From NCBI GenBank assembly GCA_016179105.1, contig JACOSB010000122.1, positions 1 to 48,117 on the forward strand: a DNA stretch of 48,117 nucleotides, written 5' to 3'. Origin of the DNA: Candidatus Acetothermia bacterium. GTDB taxonomy: Bacteria > Bipolaricaulota > Bipolaricaulia > RBG-16-55-9 > DRXL01. A model generated the notes under the pieces. The model saw only the letters and a list, made by a program, of their open reading frames with translations, was not told the DNA's origin and searched no databases. The position numbers and the translations under genes were made by a program. Positions 1-8,143 of this stretch are shown here, in pieces. How positions within the stretch are numbered: position 1 is the stretch's first letter; every line of letters starts with the position of its first letter.

Positions 1-103
1 CATATTCTCTGTGCCTTCTTGGCTTTTCTTAAGCTAGAATGGCAACGCCTCCAGACCGCCGTTTCTTGGTATGACTACAAATGGTCCATTGCTAGGCGGG
101 CGG

Positions 104-1375
104 TTACTGCCTATTTATGCTGAAACGCGAAAGTCCTGATTTGTTCACTCCAGCTTTGAGACCGTAGGAGAGTACAGGTAATAACTTCAGACCAGACTGC
201 AAGGGTAGCGGGGGTAACTTCACGACCTCAGCGCCGGCTTTTTTTAAGACAGCGATGATTCTCTGAAAAGCGTCGTTGTCTCCTGCTTTAGATTGAACAG
301 GGAATCGAGCGATGCCGATGCGCATACCCTTGAGGCCGTTGGCATCAAGATATTGCGTGAAATCTGTGCCAGAGAGTGCTTGCGCATCTTTGGTCATAGC
401 ATCGCTCGGGTCTACGCCGATGAGCGCGTTCAGCAGGATCGCCATATCGGTGACTGAGCGCGCGATCGGACCCGCGGTATCCATGGCGTCCGTGATCGGA
501 ATGATTCGATCGCGGCTGACCAGTCCGAGACTAGGTTTTAGAGCAACATCCGAGTTCTGTGAGGCAGGAGCAATCACTGATCCCGACGTTTCTGTGCCCA
601 CGCTCGCGGTCACGAGATGGGCGGCGACCGAGACCGCGGAACCGGAGCTGGAGCCGGAAACATCGAAGCGCCCGTAGGGATTTTTCGTCTGCCCGCCGAG
701 CGCGCTGAACCCATTCGAAGAATGCGACGTCATAAAGTTGGCCCACTCGGAGAGATTGTTCTTGCCCAAAATAATCGCACCATCTTCGCGCAGCTTGCTG
801 ACCAAGAATGCATCGCGATCGGATCTCGCATTTTCCAGGGCTTTCGCACCGGCCGTGGTGTGCATCTGATCGGCGGTCCCGATGTTGGCTTTGAGCGTTA
901 CGGGGATGCCGTGCAGAGGACCGCGAACCTTGCCCGCTCTTCGTTCTTCATCCCGCTTGCGAGCGATCTCCAGCGCGTCCGGGTTAAGCTCGATTATGCT
1001 GTTGAGCTGGTTCACATCATAGGTCTTGATGCGATGCAGATAATACAGAACGAGTTCTTCCGAAGTAAGTTTATTTTGAGCGAAGAGCTCTTGAATCATG
1101 GGGATAGTTGCGTCCTTTAATGAGTTATCGATCTCAGCAATACGGGCATCAGACATCTGGGCCAGTGCTGTCTCAAAGGGAGAAAAATCCAACGCGCGCT
1201 TGCCGGTGTATTGTAAATCTTTGTACTGCCTTTCGACTGACTCGTGGTTGCGCTTCTCGAAGGCATTTTCGATGGATTTTTTCTCAAAATAGTCTTTGCC
1301 GCCCCCAAACCACGCAATGGCACCTGTTGCAATCAGTACTAAGAGAGTGATTCCGATGATTTTCAGCAATTCCAT
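104..1375 (-). CDS. Amidase signature family protein, C-terminally short
   Basis: Amidase-signature hydrolases cleave amide bonds with a Lys-cisSer-Ser triad. Visible here are the Lys in VTLKANI, the Gly/Ser-rich SGSSSGSAVSV loop and GTETSGSVIAPAS, which carries the nucleophilic Ser. The N-terminus has one hydrophobic segment (about residues 4-25), so the enzyme is probably membrane-anchored or exported. The start follows AAAGGAGGTC at good spacing and a strong promoter. At 423 residues it is shorter than the usual 470-520. The expected C-terminal part after LSYGLKAGVNK is replaced by about a dozen unrelated residues and a stop, and the remaining 100 bases to the window edge look like intergenic repeat. 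A truncation is likely, so activity is uncertain. The substrate cannot be told. Confidence 0.85.
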   Translation of the reverse strand: MELLKIIGITLLVLIATGAIAWFGGGKDYFEKKSIENAFEKRNHESVERQYKDLQYTGKRALDFSPFETALAQMSDARIAEIDNSLKDATIPMIQELFAQNKLTSEELVLYYLHRIKTYDVNQLNSIIELNPDALEIARKRDEERRAGKVRGPLHGIPVTLKANIGTADQMHTTAGAKALENARSDRDAFLVSKLREDGAIILGKNNLSEWANFMTSHSSNGFSALGGQTKNPYGRFDVSGSSSGSAVSVAAHLVTASVGTETSGSVIAPASQNSDVALKPSLGLVSRDRIIPITDAMDTAGPIARSVTDMAILLNALIGVDPSDAMTKDAQALSGTDFTQYLDANGLKGMRIGIARFPVQSKAGDNDAFQRIIAVLKKAGAEVVKLPPLPLQSGLKLLPVLSYGLKAGVNKSGLSRFSINRQ

Positions 1376-1403
1376 AGAAGACCTCCTTTGGCTTTATGTT
1401 GAC

Positions 1404-1433
1404 ATCATAGGATTTCAGTAGGGAATGGGTCAA
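1404..1433 (-). promoter_or_regulatory. Sigma70-type promoter for the amidase
   Basis: On the minus strand, TTGACC (1433-1428), an 18-bp spacer and TATGAT (1409-1404) lie upstream of the AGGAGG site and the amidase start codon. Confidence 0.6.
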
Positions 1434-1695
1434 GTATGCGCATTCTAAACTGAGTCATGCTGCAGCACGTTGTGACAGCTATCTTAATTCTGACTTGAGG
1501 AGCTTTCTTGCCCTCTTTGACCCTCTGATTCCATGTGAGCAATGAACAAGGCAGTGGGAAGGAGTGTTGTGTGTCGCATCGATACGACTGTTAAGGTGGG
1601 TTAGCAGAAGTTGAGCTCCTGATTTCGGCTACTCCAAATTCACAGACATTGCATAATTCTGGTGAACGTTCTTGCCTTCAGCCTTAGCCAAGGAA
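1434..1695. other. Intergenic region between divergent genes
   Basis: This is the rest of the 370-bp divergent spacer between the amidase and cyclase genes. I see no open frame with a ribosome site, no strong hairpin and no repeat in it. It holds only the flanks of the two promoters. Confidence 0.5.
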
Positions 1696-1725
1696 TGGAC
1701 TCCGGGTAATCGTCTAGGCTAGTAT
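1696..1725 (+). promoter_or_regulatory. Possible promoter for the cyclase gene
   Basis: TGGACT (1696-1701), an 18-bp spacer and TAGTAT (1720-1725) would start transcription near 1732. That excludes the upstream ATG at 1724 and favours the start at 1748. The match is moderate only. Confidence 0.4.
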
Positions 1726-1747
1726 GGGTGCTACAGTGGGAGGAGAG

Positions 1748-4700
1748 ATGAGCGAATTATTCAGTTATCTTCCACAAGATCGGCTGGCGGCTCTGGTCAG
1801 AGATCAGGTGCTGCCCGACCATGCCCAAGGCAGCGTCCTTTTTGCAGATATTTCCGGCTTCACCCCACTGACCGAGGCGCTGGTGCAAACCCGCGGGGTG
1901 CGCCACGGCGCCGAAGAGTTGCCGCTCTATCTCAATCGCATCTACTCCGCCCTTATTGCCGAAATAGATCAGTATGCCGGTTCGGTCATCAGCTTTGCCG
2001 GGGATGCCATCACCTGCTGGTTCGATGAGACTCCTCCTGGATTGATCGGTTGTCCCCCCGCTCCCCACCGCGCCACCGCCTGTGCTCTCGCGATGCAAGC
2101 AGCAATGCAAGGATGTGCGACCATCCACATTCCCACCCAAGCACCGCTGCAGTTGTCGATCAAGATTAGCGTAGCCAGCGGACCCGCACGGCGCTTCCGG
2201 GTGGGCGATCCCCAGATTCAAGTGATGGACGTTCTGGCCGGAGAGACGGTCAGCCGCGCTGCCGCTGCCGAGCATCTGGCAAAGAGCGGGGAGGTCCTCT
2301 TGGATGAACCCAGCGTGCGAGCACTGGACAAACAACTCGTCATTTCAGAATGGCGCGAGAGTGAAGAAACACACTCCCGCTGTGCAGTTATTGAGTCCTT
2401 GGCGCTGCGGGTGGAGCCAACTCCCTGGCCTACCTCTCTTTCGACCTCCCTGACCGATGAGTCCTTACGCTTCTGGCTCTTGCCCGCAGTCTACGCTCGT
2501 GAAACATCGGGACAAGGCGCCTTCCTCACCGAGTTTCGTCCAGCGGCGGCTCTCTTTGTGCGTTTTGGCGGACTGGATTATGATCATGAAGATGTCGCAG
2601 CACAGCTAGATCGCTTTGTGCAACGAGTGCAAGGGGTGCTGACGCGCTATGAAGGCACGCTGCTGCAAGTGATCGTGGGAGACAAGGGCAGTTATTTCTA
2701 TGGTGCCTTTGGTGCCCCGGTGGCGCACGAGGACGATGCGCGAAGAGGAGTGAAAGCAGCCTGGGAGCTACTGGAAGAAGAGTCGCGCGAGGGTCGAATC
2801 GCGGGACTGCAGCTGGGCCTGAGTCAGGGCACGATGCGGGTGGGAACCTATGGCGGGCCGACGCGGCGCACTTACGGGGTGTTTGGCGATGAAGTGAATC
2901 TGGCGGCGCGGCTGATGCAAAGCGCTGCGCCCGGCGAAATATTACTCAGTGGGCGGGTGCAGCAAGCAGCGTCAAGTGCGTTCACTTTTGAGCCGCGTCC
3001 GGCGCTTTCCTTAAAAGGCAAAGCCCAGCCGCTGACCGCGTTCGCAGTGAAGGGCGAGCGCAGACAGCGAGCGATCCGCCTGCAAGAGCCAACCTATGCC
3101 CTGCCCATGGTAGGACGCCAAACTGAATTACAGATCATCAATGACAAGTTGGACTTGGCGTTGAAGGGGCAGGTGCAAGTGATAGGCATTGTGGCCGAAG
3201 CGGGCCTGGGCAAGTCTCGACTCGTGGCCGAAGTGATTCGTGCGGCGCGAGGCAAGGGGTTCACGGGATATGGCGGGGCTTGTCAGTCTGATGGAGTGAA
3301 TACCTCATATCTGGTGTGGAAGCCTATTTGGAGTGCTTTCTTCGATCTCGATCCAACGAGAAGACTCGCTGAACAGCTGCAACGGGTAGAGGATGTCATC
3401 CGTGATCGAGCGCCTCACCGTGTGCAAGCTCTGCCTCTGCTGGGATCGCTCTTAAACCTGGCGATCCCGGAGAATGATTTCACGCAAACGCTCGAACCCA
3501 AAGACCGCAAGGGAGCGTTGCACACCCTACTCGAAGACTGCTTGAAAACCACGGTCAGAGAAGCACCAATCGTGCTGGTGCTGGAAGACCTGCACTGGAT
3601 CGATCCGCTCTCGTTGGACCTAGTGGAGCAACTGGTGCGGGCGCTGGCGGCTCTGCCCATATGTGTTGTGTTGGCTTACCGGCCGCTGCAGGGAGAGCGA
3701 GTGCAAACCTTGCGCCTGAAGAACCTGCCCGGTTTCACTTCGATCCAACTGACTGAACTCAGCCCTGCCGAGTCAGAGCAGGCGCTGCGCGCCAAACTGG
3801 CCCAGCTTTATCCAACTCATAGCGGGGCATTGCCGCCGCAACTGGTAGAGAAACTGATGGCGCGTGCGCAGGGGAATCCCTTCTATCTGGAAGAACTGCT
3901 CAACTTCTTGCACGACCGCGGACTCGACCCGCTGGACCCGGCGGCAGTGGAGAACCTAGAACTGCCCGACAGTTTGCAGGCGCTCATCCTCAGCCGCATC
4001 GACCAATTGACTGAACGGGAGAAGACCACCTTGCGCCTGGCGAGCATCATCGGGCGGCTCTTCCGTGCTGCGTGGCTGACCGGTTATTACCCGGCGATCG
4101 GGGAACTGACGCGCGTGAAGTCGGACCTGGACAAACTGAATAAATTAGATATTACCCCGCTGGACACCCCGGAGCCGGAGTTGACTTACTTGTTCAAGCA
4201 CATCGTCACGCACGAGGTGACCTACGAGAGTTTATCCTATGCCACGCGGGCGCAGTTGCATGAGCAACTGGCGCGGTATCTGGAAGGCTCGTCCGAGGCG
4301 CAGCGTGGGATCTCGTTGGTGGATACGCTGGCCTATCATTACGGGCAGAGTGAGAACCGCGAGAAGCAGATCGAGTATTTCAGCAAGGCGGGCGATGCAG
4401 CCAAAACAGCGTATGCCAACCAGGCCGCTCTGGACTACTATGCGCGGCTGCTGCCGCTCTTGGCGGAGCCGTCGGAGCAGGTTGAGTTGCACCTCAAGCG
4501 GGGCGGAGTCTTGCAACTGATTGGGCAGTGGGAAGAGGCAGCGGGGCATTACCAAGCGGGGCTGGCCTTGGCGCAAGCTCCGGCGTTGGTAGCGCACTGC
4601 CAGTTTGCGCTGGGGAAACTGCGCCAACTGCGCGGGGAGTTTGCCGCCGCGCTAGAGTGGCTGGAGCAGGCCCGCCGCGCTTGGACAGCGCTGGGCGATT

Positions 4701-5599
4701 CGCTGGGCTTGAGTCAAGTATTAACTCATATGGGCGTAGTCAATCAGCGCCAGGGAGACTACGCTGTGGCGCAGCAACATCTGACAGAGAGCATCGCGCT
4801 AGCACGTTCGGTGGATGACAAGCCGGCCATTGCTACGGCACTCAATCACTTGGGAAATGTATTCTTCGCTCGAGGCGACTACCCGACAGCGCGGGCGCTG
4901 CACAAAGAGAGCCTAGCGATGCGTCGCGCGATAGGAGACAAACACGGCATTGCTCAGTCACTCAATAATTTGGCGATTGCAGTCAAAGATCAGTACGACT
5001 ACCCGGCGGAGCAAGCGCTGTATGAGGAAAGCTTGGCAGTGCGACGCGCGATAGGAGACAAGTGGGGTATGGCTCAATCATTGAATAACTTGGGGCTTGT
5101 AGTCTATGCTCAGGGTGACTACCCGGCGGCGCGGGCGTTTTTCGAGGAAAGCCTGGCGTTCTTGCGCGAGATGGGCGACAAATGGGGCAGCGGTTATCCG
5201 CTGTTTGGCCTGGGTCTGGTCGCTTTGGCTCAGGGCGTGGGTTCGACGCCTACGGAGATTGGCGTGGCGCGTCAGTTGTTAGCGGAAAGCTTGAGACTGC
5301 GCAAGCAGGTTGGGGACAAGCGGGGCATGGCCTCTAGCCTGGCCGGATTGGCTGGGGTGGCGATGCGTACCAGCGACTCGCAACGCGCCGTGCAATTGGC
5401 CGGGGCTGTGGACACGCTGCTGAAAGCGCTCAAAGCCAGCTTGGAAATTGACGTACGCCCGCTGCATGAGAAGACGATGGCCGCGGCACGGTCGGCGCTC
5501 AATCAGCAAGAATTCAACGCTGCGTGGGCCGAAGGACAAGCGTTAACGCTGGACGAGGCGGTGGCCTTCGCATTGGAGGGACCCTCTGCAGAAGGATAA
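1748..5599 (+). CDS. Soluble adenylyl cyclase-like protein: C1-C2 cyclase, NTPase, TPR
   Basis: This 1,283-residue protein has the domain order of soluble adenylyl cyclase. C1 (about 30-180) carries both metal aspartates, in FADISGFT (about D34) and FAGDAITCWF (about D86). Its transition-state motif is degenerate (ETVSRAA). C2 (about 265-400) lacks the metal aspartates but has the Asn-Arg motif in DEVNLAARL (about N384, R388) and a Lys in VGDKGSYF. The two halves therefore complement each other into one catalytic site. Next come a Walker A (AEAGLGKSRL, about K489), a Walker B (VLVLEDLHWID) and at least four tetratricopeptide repeats spaced 40 residues apart with GDKxGxAxSLNNLG cores. It has no signal peptide, so it is cytoplasmic. 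The start at 1748 follows GGGAGGAG closely; an in-frame ATG at 1724 lies inside the putative -10. cAMP as product is inferred from the architecture; cGMP is not excluded. The nearby cNMP-binding regulator (6283-7548) is the natural effector. Confidence 0.88.
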   Translation: MSELFSYLPQDRLAALVRDQVLPDHAQGSVLFADISGFTPLTEALVQTRGVRHGAEELPLYLNRIYSALIAEIDQYAGSVISFAGDAITCWFDETPPGLIGCPPAPHRATACALAMQAAMQGCATIHIPTQAPLQLSIKISVASGPARRFRVGDPQIQVMDVLAGETVSRAAAAEHLAKSGEVLLDEPSVRALDKQLVISEWRESEETHSRCAVIESLALRVEPTPWPTSLSTSLTDESLRFWLLPAVYARETSGQGAFLTEFRPAAALFVRFGGLDYDHEDVAAQLDRFVQRVQGVLTRYEGTLLQVIVGDKGSYFYGAFGAPVAHEDDARRGVKAAWELLEEESREGRIAGLQLGLSQGTMRVGTYGGPTRRTYGVFGDEVNLAARLMQSAAPGEILLSGRVQQAASSAFTFEPRPALSLKGKAQPLTAFAVKGERRQRAIRLQEPTYALPMVGRQTELQIINDKLDLALKGQVQVIGIVAEAGLGKSRLVAEVIRAARGKGFTGYGGACQSDGVNTSYLVWKPIWSAFFDLDPTRRLAEQLQRVEDVIRDRAPHRVQALPLLGSLLNLAIPENDFTQTLEPKDRKGALHTLLEDCLKTTVREAPIVLVLEDLHWIDPLSLDLVEQLVRALAALPICVVLAYRPLQGERVQTLRLKNLPGFTSIQLTELSPAESEQALRAKLAQLYPTHSGALPPQLVEKLMARAQGNPFYLEELLNFLHDRGLDPLDPAAVENLELPDSLQALILSRIDQLTEREKTTLRLASIIGRLFRAAWLTGYYPAIGELTRVKSDLDKLNKLDITPLDTPEPELTYLFKHIVTHEVTYESLSYATRAQLHEQLARYLEGSSEAQRGISLVDTLAYHYGQSENREKQIEYFSKAGDAAKTAYANQAALDYYARLLPLLAEPSEQVELHLKRGGVLQLIGQWEEAAGHYQAGLALAQAPALVAHCQFALGKLRQLRGEFAAALEWLEQARRAWTALGDSLGLSQVLTHMGVVNQRQGDYAVAQQHLTESIALARSVDDKPAIATALNHLGNVFFARGDYPTARALHKESLAMRRAIGDKHGIAQSLNNLAIAVKDQYDYPAEQALYEESLAVRRAIGDKWGMAQSLNNLGLVVYAQGDYPAARAFFEESLAFLREMGDKWGSGYPLFGLGLVALAQGVGSTPTEIGVARQLLAESLRLRKQVGDKRGMASSLAGLAGVAMRTSDSQRAVQLAGAVDTLLKALKASLEIDVRPLHEKTMAAARSALNQQEFNAAWAEGQALTLDEAVAFALEGPSAEG

Positions 5600-5645
5600 G
5601 CGCTGTCAAGAATTTGCGCATCTTCTCGACAACGCTTACCTTTTT
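5597..5645 (+). terminator. Rho-independent terminator overlapping the cyclase stop codon
   Basis: TAAGCG-c-TGTC (5597-5607) pairs with GACA-a-CGCTTA (5628-5638), leaving a 20-base loop. A TTTTT run follows at 5641-5645. The stop codon TAA is the first base-paired triplet. Confidence 0.55.
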
Positions 5646-5698
5646 GGAGCTTCTAGGCTCGCACAAATTTCCCGAAATTTCTTTCACAGCCCCGATGT

Positions 5699-5902
5699 TC
5701 AGTTTGATGCATAGGGCAATTCAACACTTCTTAACCAAAGTGTACCGCGATGCATAAGCTTCAGTAGCGTCTTTTGGATCCGCTGCCGGCGTGGCGTTTC
5801 CGACGATTCCATCTCACAAAGAGAAAGTCGATCTTCGTGAATTTCACTCCGGTGCGTCTCCTGTCGAGCGCGAGCTGCTTGGAAGTGCTCTAGCTTAAGC
5901 AT
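5699..5902 (-). CDS. Small hypothetical protein, overlaps upstream small gene
   Basis: This is a 67-codon frame rich in Arg, Glu and His with no recognised domain. Its ATG lies within the last codons of the gene at 5895-6086 (8-base overlap, ATGCTTAA), which would suit translational coupling. Coding status rests only on that overlap and on an intact frame; it could be chance. Confidence 0.3.
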   Translation of the reverse strand: MLKLEHFQAARARQETHRSEIHEDRLSLCEMESSETPRRQRIQKTLLKLMHRGTLWLRSVELPYASN

Positions 5903-6086
5903 GGGCGACCTCTTTGCGGTTCGACCTTCGGCGGGCGACGAACCCCAAGAATCGGCTCAACTTGGCGGTGAAGTTGACGCGCTTCCTCAACTGCACCTTC
6001 CTGGCGAGGCGCTCCGCTTCGAGGGCGAGAAGAGTTTCATGGCGATCTTCCATGGTCAGTTTCCAGAGGGCGTTGGGATTCATCAT
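5895..6086 (-). CDS. Small hypothetical charged protein
   Basis: This is a 63-residue, Arg/Lys/Glu-rich protein with a helical stretch (HETLLALEAERLARKVQLRK) and a basic C-terminus. It has no membrane segment. A purine-rich GGAAG site precedes two tandem ATGs. On the minus strand a TATACT hexamer lies about 40 bases upstream of the start. I do not recognise a family. It is placed divergently from the cNMP-SARP regulator gene. Confidence 0.45.
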   Translation of the reverse strand: MMNPNALWKLTMEDRHETLLALEAERLARKVQLRKRVNFTAKLSRFLGFVARRRSNRKEVAHA

Positions 6087-6249
6087 TGTCGGTCACTTCC
6101 TTCTTTCTTTGGCTGAGATGGCTCAAGTATAGTTGGTGAGTGTTCTGTTATTGTTCGATGATTTAGGTTGATTGGGAAGGCAGAATTGTAAATAGCTTCG
6201 ATGATGTTCGGAATGGTTCGGGCCGGTTTTTCTAAGCAACGAGTTATCG

Positions 6250-6255
6250 TATAAT
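6250..6255 (+). promoter_or_regulatory. -10 element of the cNMP-SARP regulator gene
   Basis: A perfect TATAAT sits 28 bases before the ATG at 6283. No good -35 is seen at the usual distance (TTTTTC), so an activator may be needed. Confidence 0.45.
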
Positions 6256-6282
6256 AAAACACTTAGCATAAGGCCAAATCTC

Positions 6283-7548
6283 ATGGCGACAGGTGCCAAC
6301 GAACCGAGTCTGAAGATAAAGCTATTCGGACGTTTCGAGATCTGGCGAGAGGGGGTCTTGCTCTCTCCGCAAGCCTGGCCTCAACGGCAAACTCAGGCTC
6401 TCTTAAAATTACTGGCCAGCGAGCGGGGCAAGGTTTTCACGCAAGATCAGCTCATCGAAGCGATCTTTTCCCATCTGGATGTGCGCAAAGCCAAACAGAG
6501 CTTGCGAGCACGGTTGAGTGAGCTGCGCCGCTTGCTCGAGCCTCGTCTCCAGAGTGGCCGAGATTCCCAGTTTATTCAGAGCGCGAGAGAAGGATACTTT
6601 TTCAGTAAAGATGCCTCGTGCAGGGTAGACACCGACGAGTTTTTAGCAATATCAGAAATGGCGCAAATCTCAGAAAAAGATGAACTGTGGTCTGAAGCGT
6701 TGCATCATTATCAGAACGCGCTCGCTCTCTATGAGGGAGATTTTCTGAATGAAGATGTTTATGAAGAATGGACGATGCCCTTACGCGAAAAATGGCGCGA
6801 ACTTTATCTGACGGCCTTAGCGCACACAGCAGACTGCCATGCCCATCTTGGCCAGTACCATTTGGCGATCGAACGATGCCGAGACCTCATTGAGAAAGCT
6901 GCGACCCGAGAGAGCGTCTATCGCCAAAAAATGCTATACCACTTTCTAGCGGGTGAGCGCAGTGTCGCCATCCAAGTCTACCAAAACTGCACTCAAGCGC
7001 TCAGAGAAAGCTTAGATGTAGAGCCCTCCTCCGAAACACGAAAGCTTCAGCAAGAGATTCTTGATGAGCATCTCTCCAGGACAGATTACCCTTCTTTAAA
7101 GAAGCCGGAGGTGTTGAAATTATTGAAAGAAGTCCCGCTCTTCTCCGAGCTCGGGGAGAAAGAATGCATCGATCTCTGGGATCATTGTGAATGTCGAGAG
7201 TACGAGACGGGCGAGTATATTATTCAAGAAGGTGATTTGGAAAGCGCACGCTTTTTCTTAATTATGGAAGGGCAAGTAGAAGTGCGCCGTGGGAATCAAG
7301 TGCTGGTGAGACAAGGCAAAGGGAGTACGATCGGCGACATCGCGTTCCTGACGAAAAACCCGCGCTCTGCCGACGTAGTGGCTCTTAAAAAGACGCGTTG
7401 CTTGATGCTGACCCAAAGCGATCTGAGACGACTCATTCATGCCCATCCGGAGATCGCTCTAAAGATGATGGCAGATTTGGCTTACCGCTTGCGCAACACC
7501 ACCGAGACCTTGAATCGGGTGTCGGCCAAGGAAGGAAAGATTCGATGA
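6283..7548 (+). CDS. SARP/BTAD transcriptional regulator with C-terminal cyclic-nucleotide-binding domain
   Basis: This 421-residue regulator has three parts. An OmpR/SARP winged helix (about 8-105) includes the recognition region VRKAKQSLRARLSELRRLLE and the wing AREGYFF. A bacterial transcriptional activation domain of TPR-like helices (BTAD) follows (about 112-265). A CRP-type cyclic-nucleotide-binding domain (about 280-405) starts at LLKEVPLFSEL. Its phosphate-binding cassette reads GSTIGDIAFLTKNPRSADV, keeping the phosphate-contacting Arg and having Asp where CRP has Glu. Known SARPs control secondary metabolism by binding heptamer repeats at 11-bp period upstream of the -10. Here the cNBD probably makes DNA binding ligand-dependent. 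It lies 680 bp downstream of the cyclase gene on the same strand, separated by a terminator. The SD is weak (AAGG). Domain calls are firm; the ligand and targets are inferred. Confidence 0.88.
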   Translation: MATGANEPSLKIKLFGRFEIWREGVLLSPQAWPQRQTQALLKLLASERGKVFTQDQLIEAIFSHLDVRKAKQSLRARLSELRRLLEPRLQSGRDSQFIQSAREGYFFSKDASCRVDTDEFLAISEMAQISEKDELWSEALHHYQNALALYEGDFLNEDVYEEWTMPLREKWRELYLTALAHTADCHAHLGQYHLAIERCRDLIEKAATRESVYRQKMLYHFLAGERSVAIQVYQNCTQALRESLDVEPSSETRKLQQEILDEHLSRTDYPSLKKPEVLKLLKEVPLFSELGEKECIDLWDHCECREYETGEYIIQEGDLESARFFLIMEGQVEVRRGNQVLVRQGKGSTIGDIAFLTKNPRSADVVALKKTRCLMLTQSDLRRLIHAHPEIALKMMADLAYRLRNTTETLNRVSAKEGKIR

Positions 7549-7761
7549 TCGGGTTGGTGCCGAGGAAAGCAGAACCAGAATAAGATTTGTCCATTGGCTA
7601 TGAGAAAATCTAGCATTTCAATTCTGGTGTTTGCGGTTATTTTAGGTTATGCGACTCTAGAAAGCTGAACCGGGGGCTTGTAGTCTTCACAGGGCTTCAA
7701 TATCTTCACTGGCCGGAGCAGTCCCTTCTAATTCTTTGCTCCTAATGGAGGGTCTTCCGAG
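7549..7761. other. Gap with a decayed signal-peptide-like mini-ORF
   Basis: The only frame of note is 7600-7668 (+), a 22-codon frame with one hydrophobic stretch (ISILVFAVILGYA) ending in TGA. It has no convincing ribosome site and may be the remnant of a secreted protein gene. Otherwise I see nothing coding between the regulator and the riboswitch. Confidence 0.3.
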
Positions 7762-7805
7762 TGGCAGAAAAGTGGCAGAGAAATGGCAGAGTTGTGTGCT
7801 ATCTT
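7762..7805 (+). promoter_or_regulatory. Three TGGCAGA heptamers at 11-bp period before a weak -10
   Basis: TGGCAGA occurs at 7762-7768, 7773-7779 and 7784-7790, each pair separated by 4 bases. TATCTT follows at 7800-7805, nine bases after the last heptamer. This is the layout of SARP or OmpR/PhoB-class operators. It could drive an upstream promoter of the riboswitch-lipase transcript. Confidence 0.5.
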
Positions 7806-7938
7806 TGTCTGTCGCCTAGAGAACACTCAACGCGACGGGAAGAAGGGGGCTGGGGTGATGAAGGAGCAATTGTGAAAAGTTGTTTCAAAGAATTTAGATC
7901 TGATGAAGAGATAAATTCTTTGTTTATGATCTAGATCA

Positions 7939-7967
7939 TTGATAAATCTGAGAAGATGTGCTACATT
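7939..7967 (+). promoter_or_regulatory. Sigma70-type promoter of the riboswitch-lipase transcript
   Basis: TTGATA (7939-7944), a 17-bp spacer and TACATT (7962-7967) predict a start near 7974. That is two bases before the first paired base of the riboswitch P1 stem. Confidence 0.65.
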
Positions 7968-7975
7968 CTAAATCA

Positions 7976-8068
7976 GGTAACTTTGCTGTCAATAGCAAAC
8001 CCGTCCAAGGCGGGGGCGCAAAGCCACAGATCTTGTGAGGAGAGATGGCTGGGCTGCCACAAAGTACC
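7976..8068 (+). promoter_or_regulatory. GEMM-I cyclic-dinucleotide riboswitch aptamer, A20 variant
   Basis: The GEMM-I core is recognisable: AGCAAACC (from 7994), a short hairpin, GGCGCAAAGCCAC (from 8015) and GATGGCTGGGCTGCC (from 8044). P1 forms between GGTAACTTTG (7976-7985) and CAAAGTACC (8060-8068) with one bulged A. An internal CACA/TGTG helix follows the CAAAGCC segment. When GCAAACC and GCAAAGCC are aligned to the Vibrio Vc2 aptamer, position 20 is A instead of G and position 47 is A. In known GEMM-I RNAs G20 goes with c-di-GMP, while A20 is typical of the GEMM-Ib class that senses 3',3'-cGAMP in Geobacter. The family call is strong; the ligand is inferred. Confidence 0.85.
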
Positions 8069-8121
8069 AGGGCCTTAGTTATTTCCCATTCACGAAAAAC
8101 TGCATAGCTTTGTCAACAGAG

Positions 8122-8140
8122 AAAAACCGAGGAGGTTTTT
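8122..8140 (+). promoter_or_regulatory. SD-enclosing hairpin (riboswitch expression platform)
   Basis: AAAAACC (8122-8128) pairs with GGTTTTT (8134-8140) around the loop GAGGA. The SD AGGAGGT is thus half in the loop and half in the stem, three bases before the ATG at 8144. Translational control by the aptamer is the likely mechanism. No U-tracted terminator is seen between aptamer and start codon. Confidence 0.6.
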
Positions 8141-8143
8141 AGC

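Noticed and set aside
1724..1747. Upstream ATG of the cyclase gene
   Set aside because: It overlaps the putative -10 and has no ribosome site; GGGAGGAG stands before the ATG at 1748.
1757..2335. Long open frames antisense to the cyclase and similar frames opposite other genes
   Set aside because: They lie inside clear coding regions, have no ribosome sites and show shadow composition only.
7976..8068. Aptamer read as another riboswitch class (SAM, cobalamin, TPP)
   Set aside because: The GCAAACC and GCAAAGCC blocks with the P1 pairing are specific to GEMM-I.
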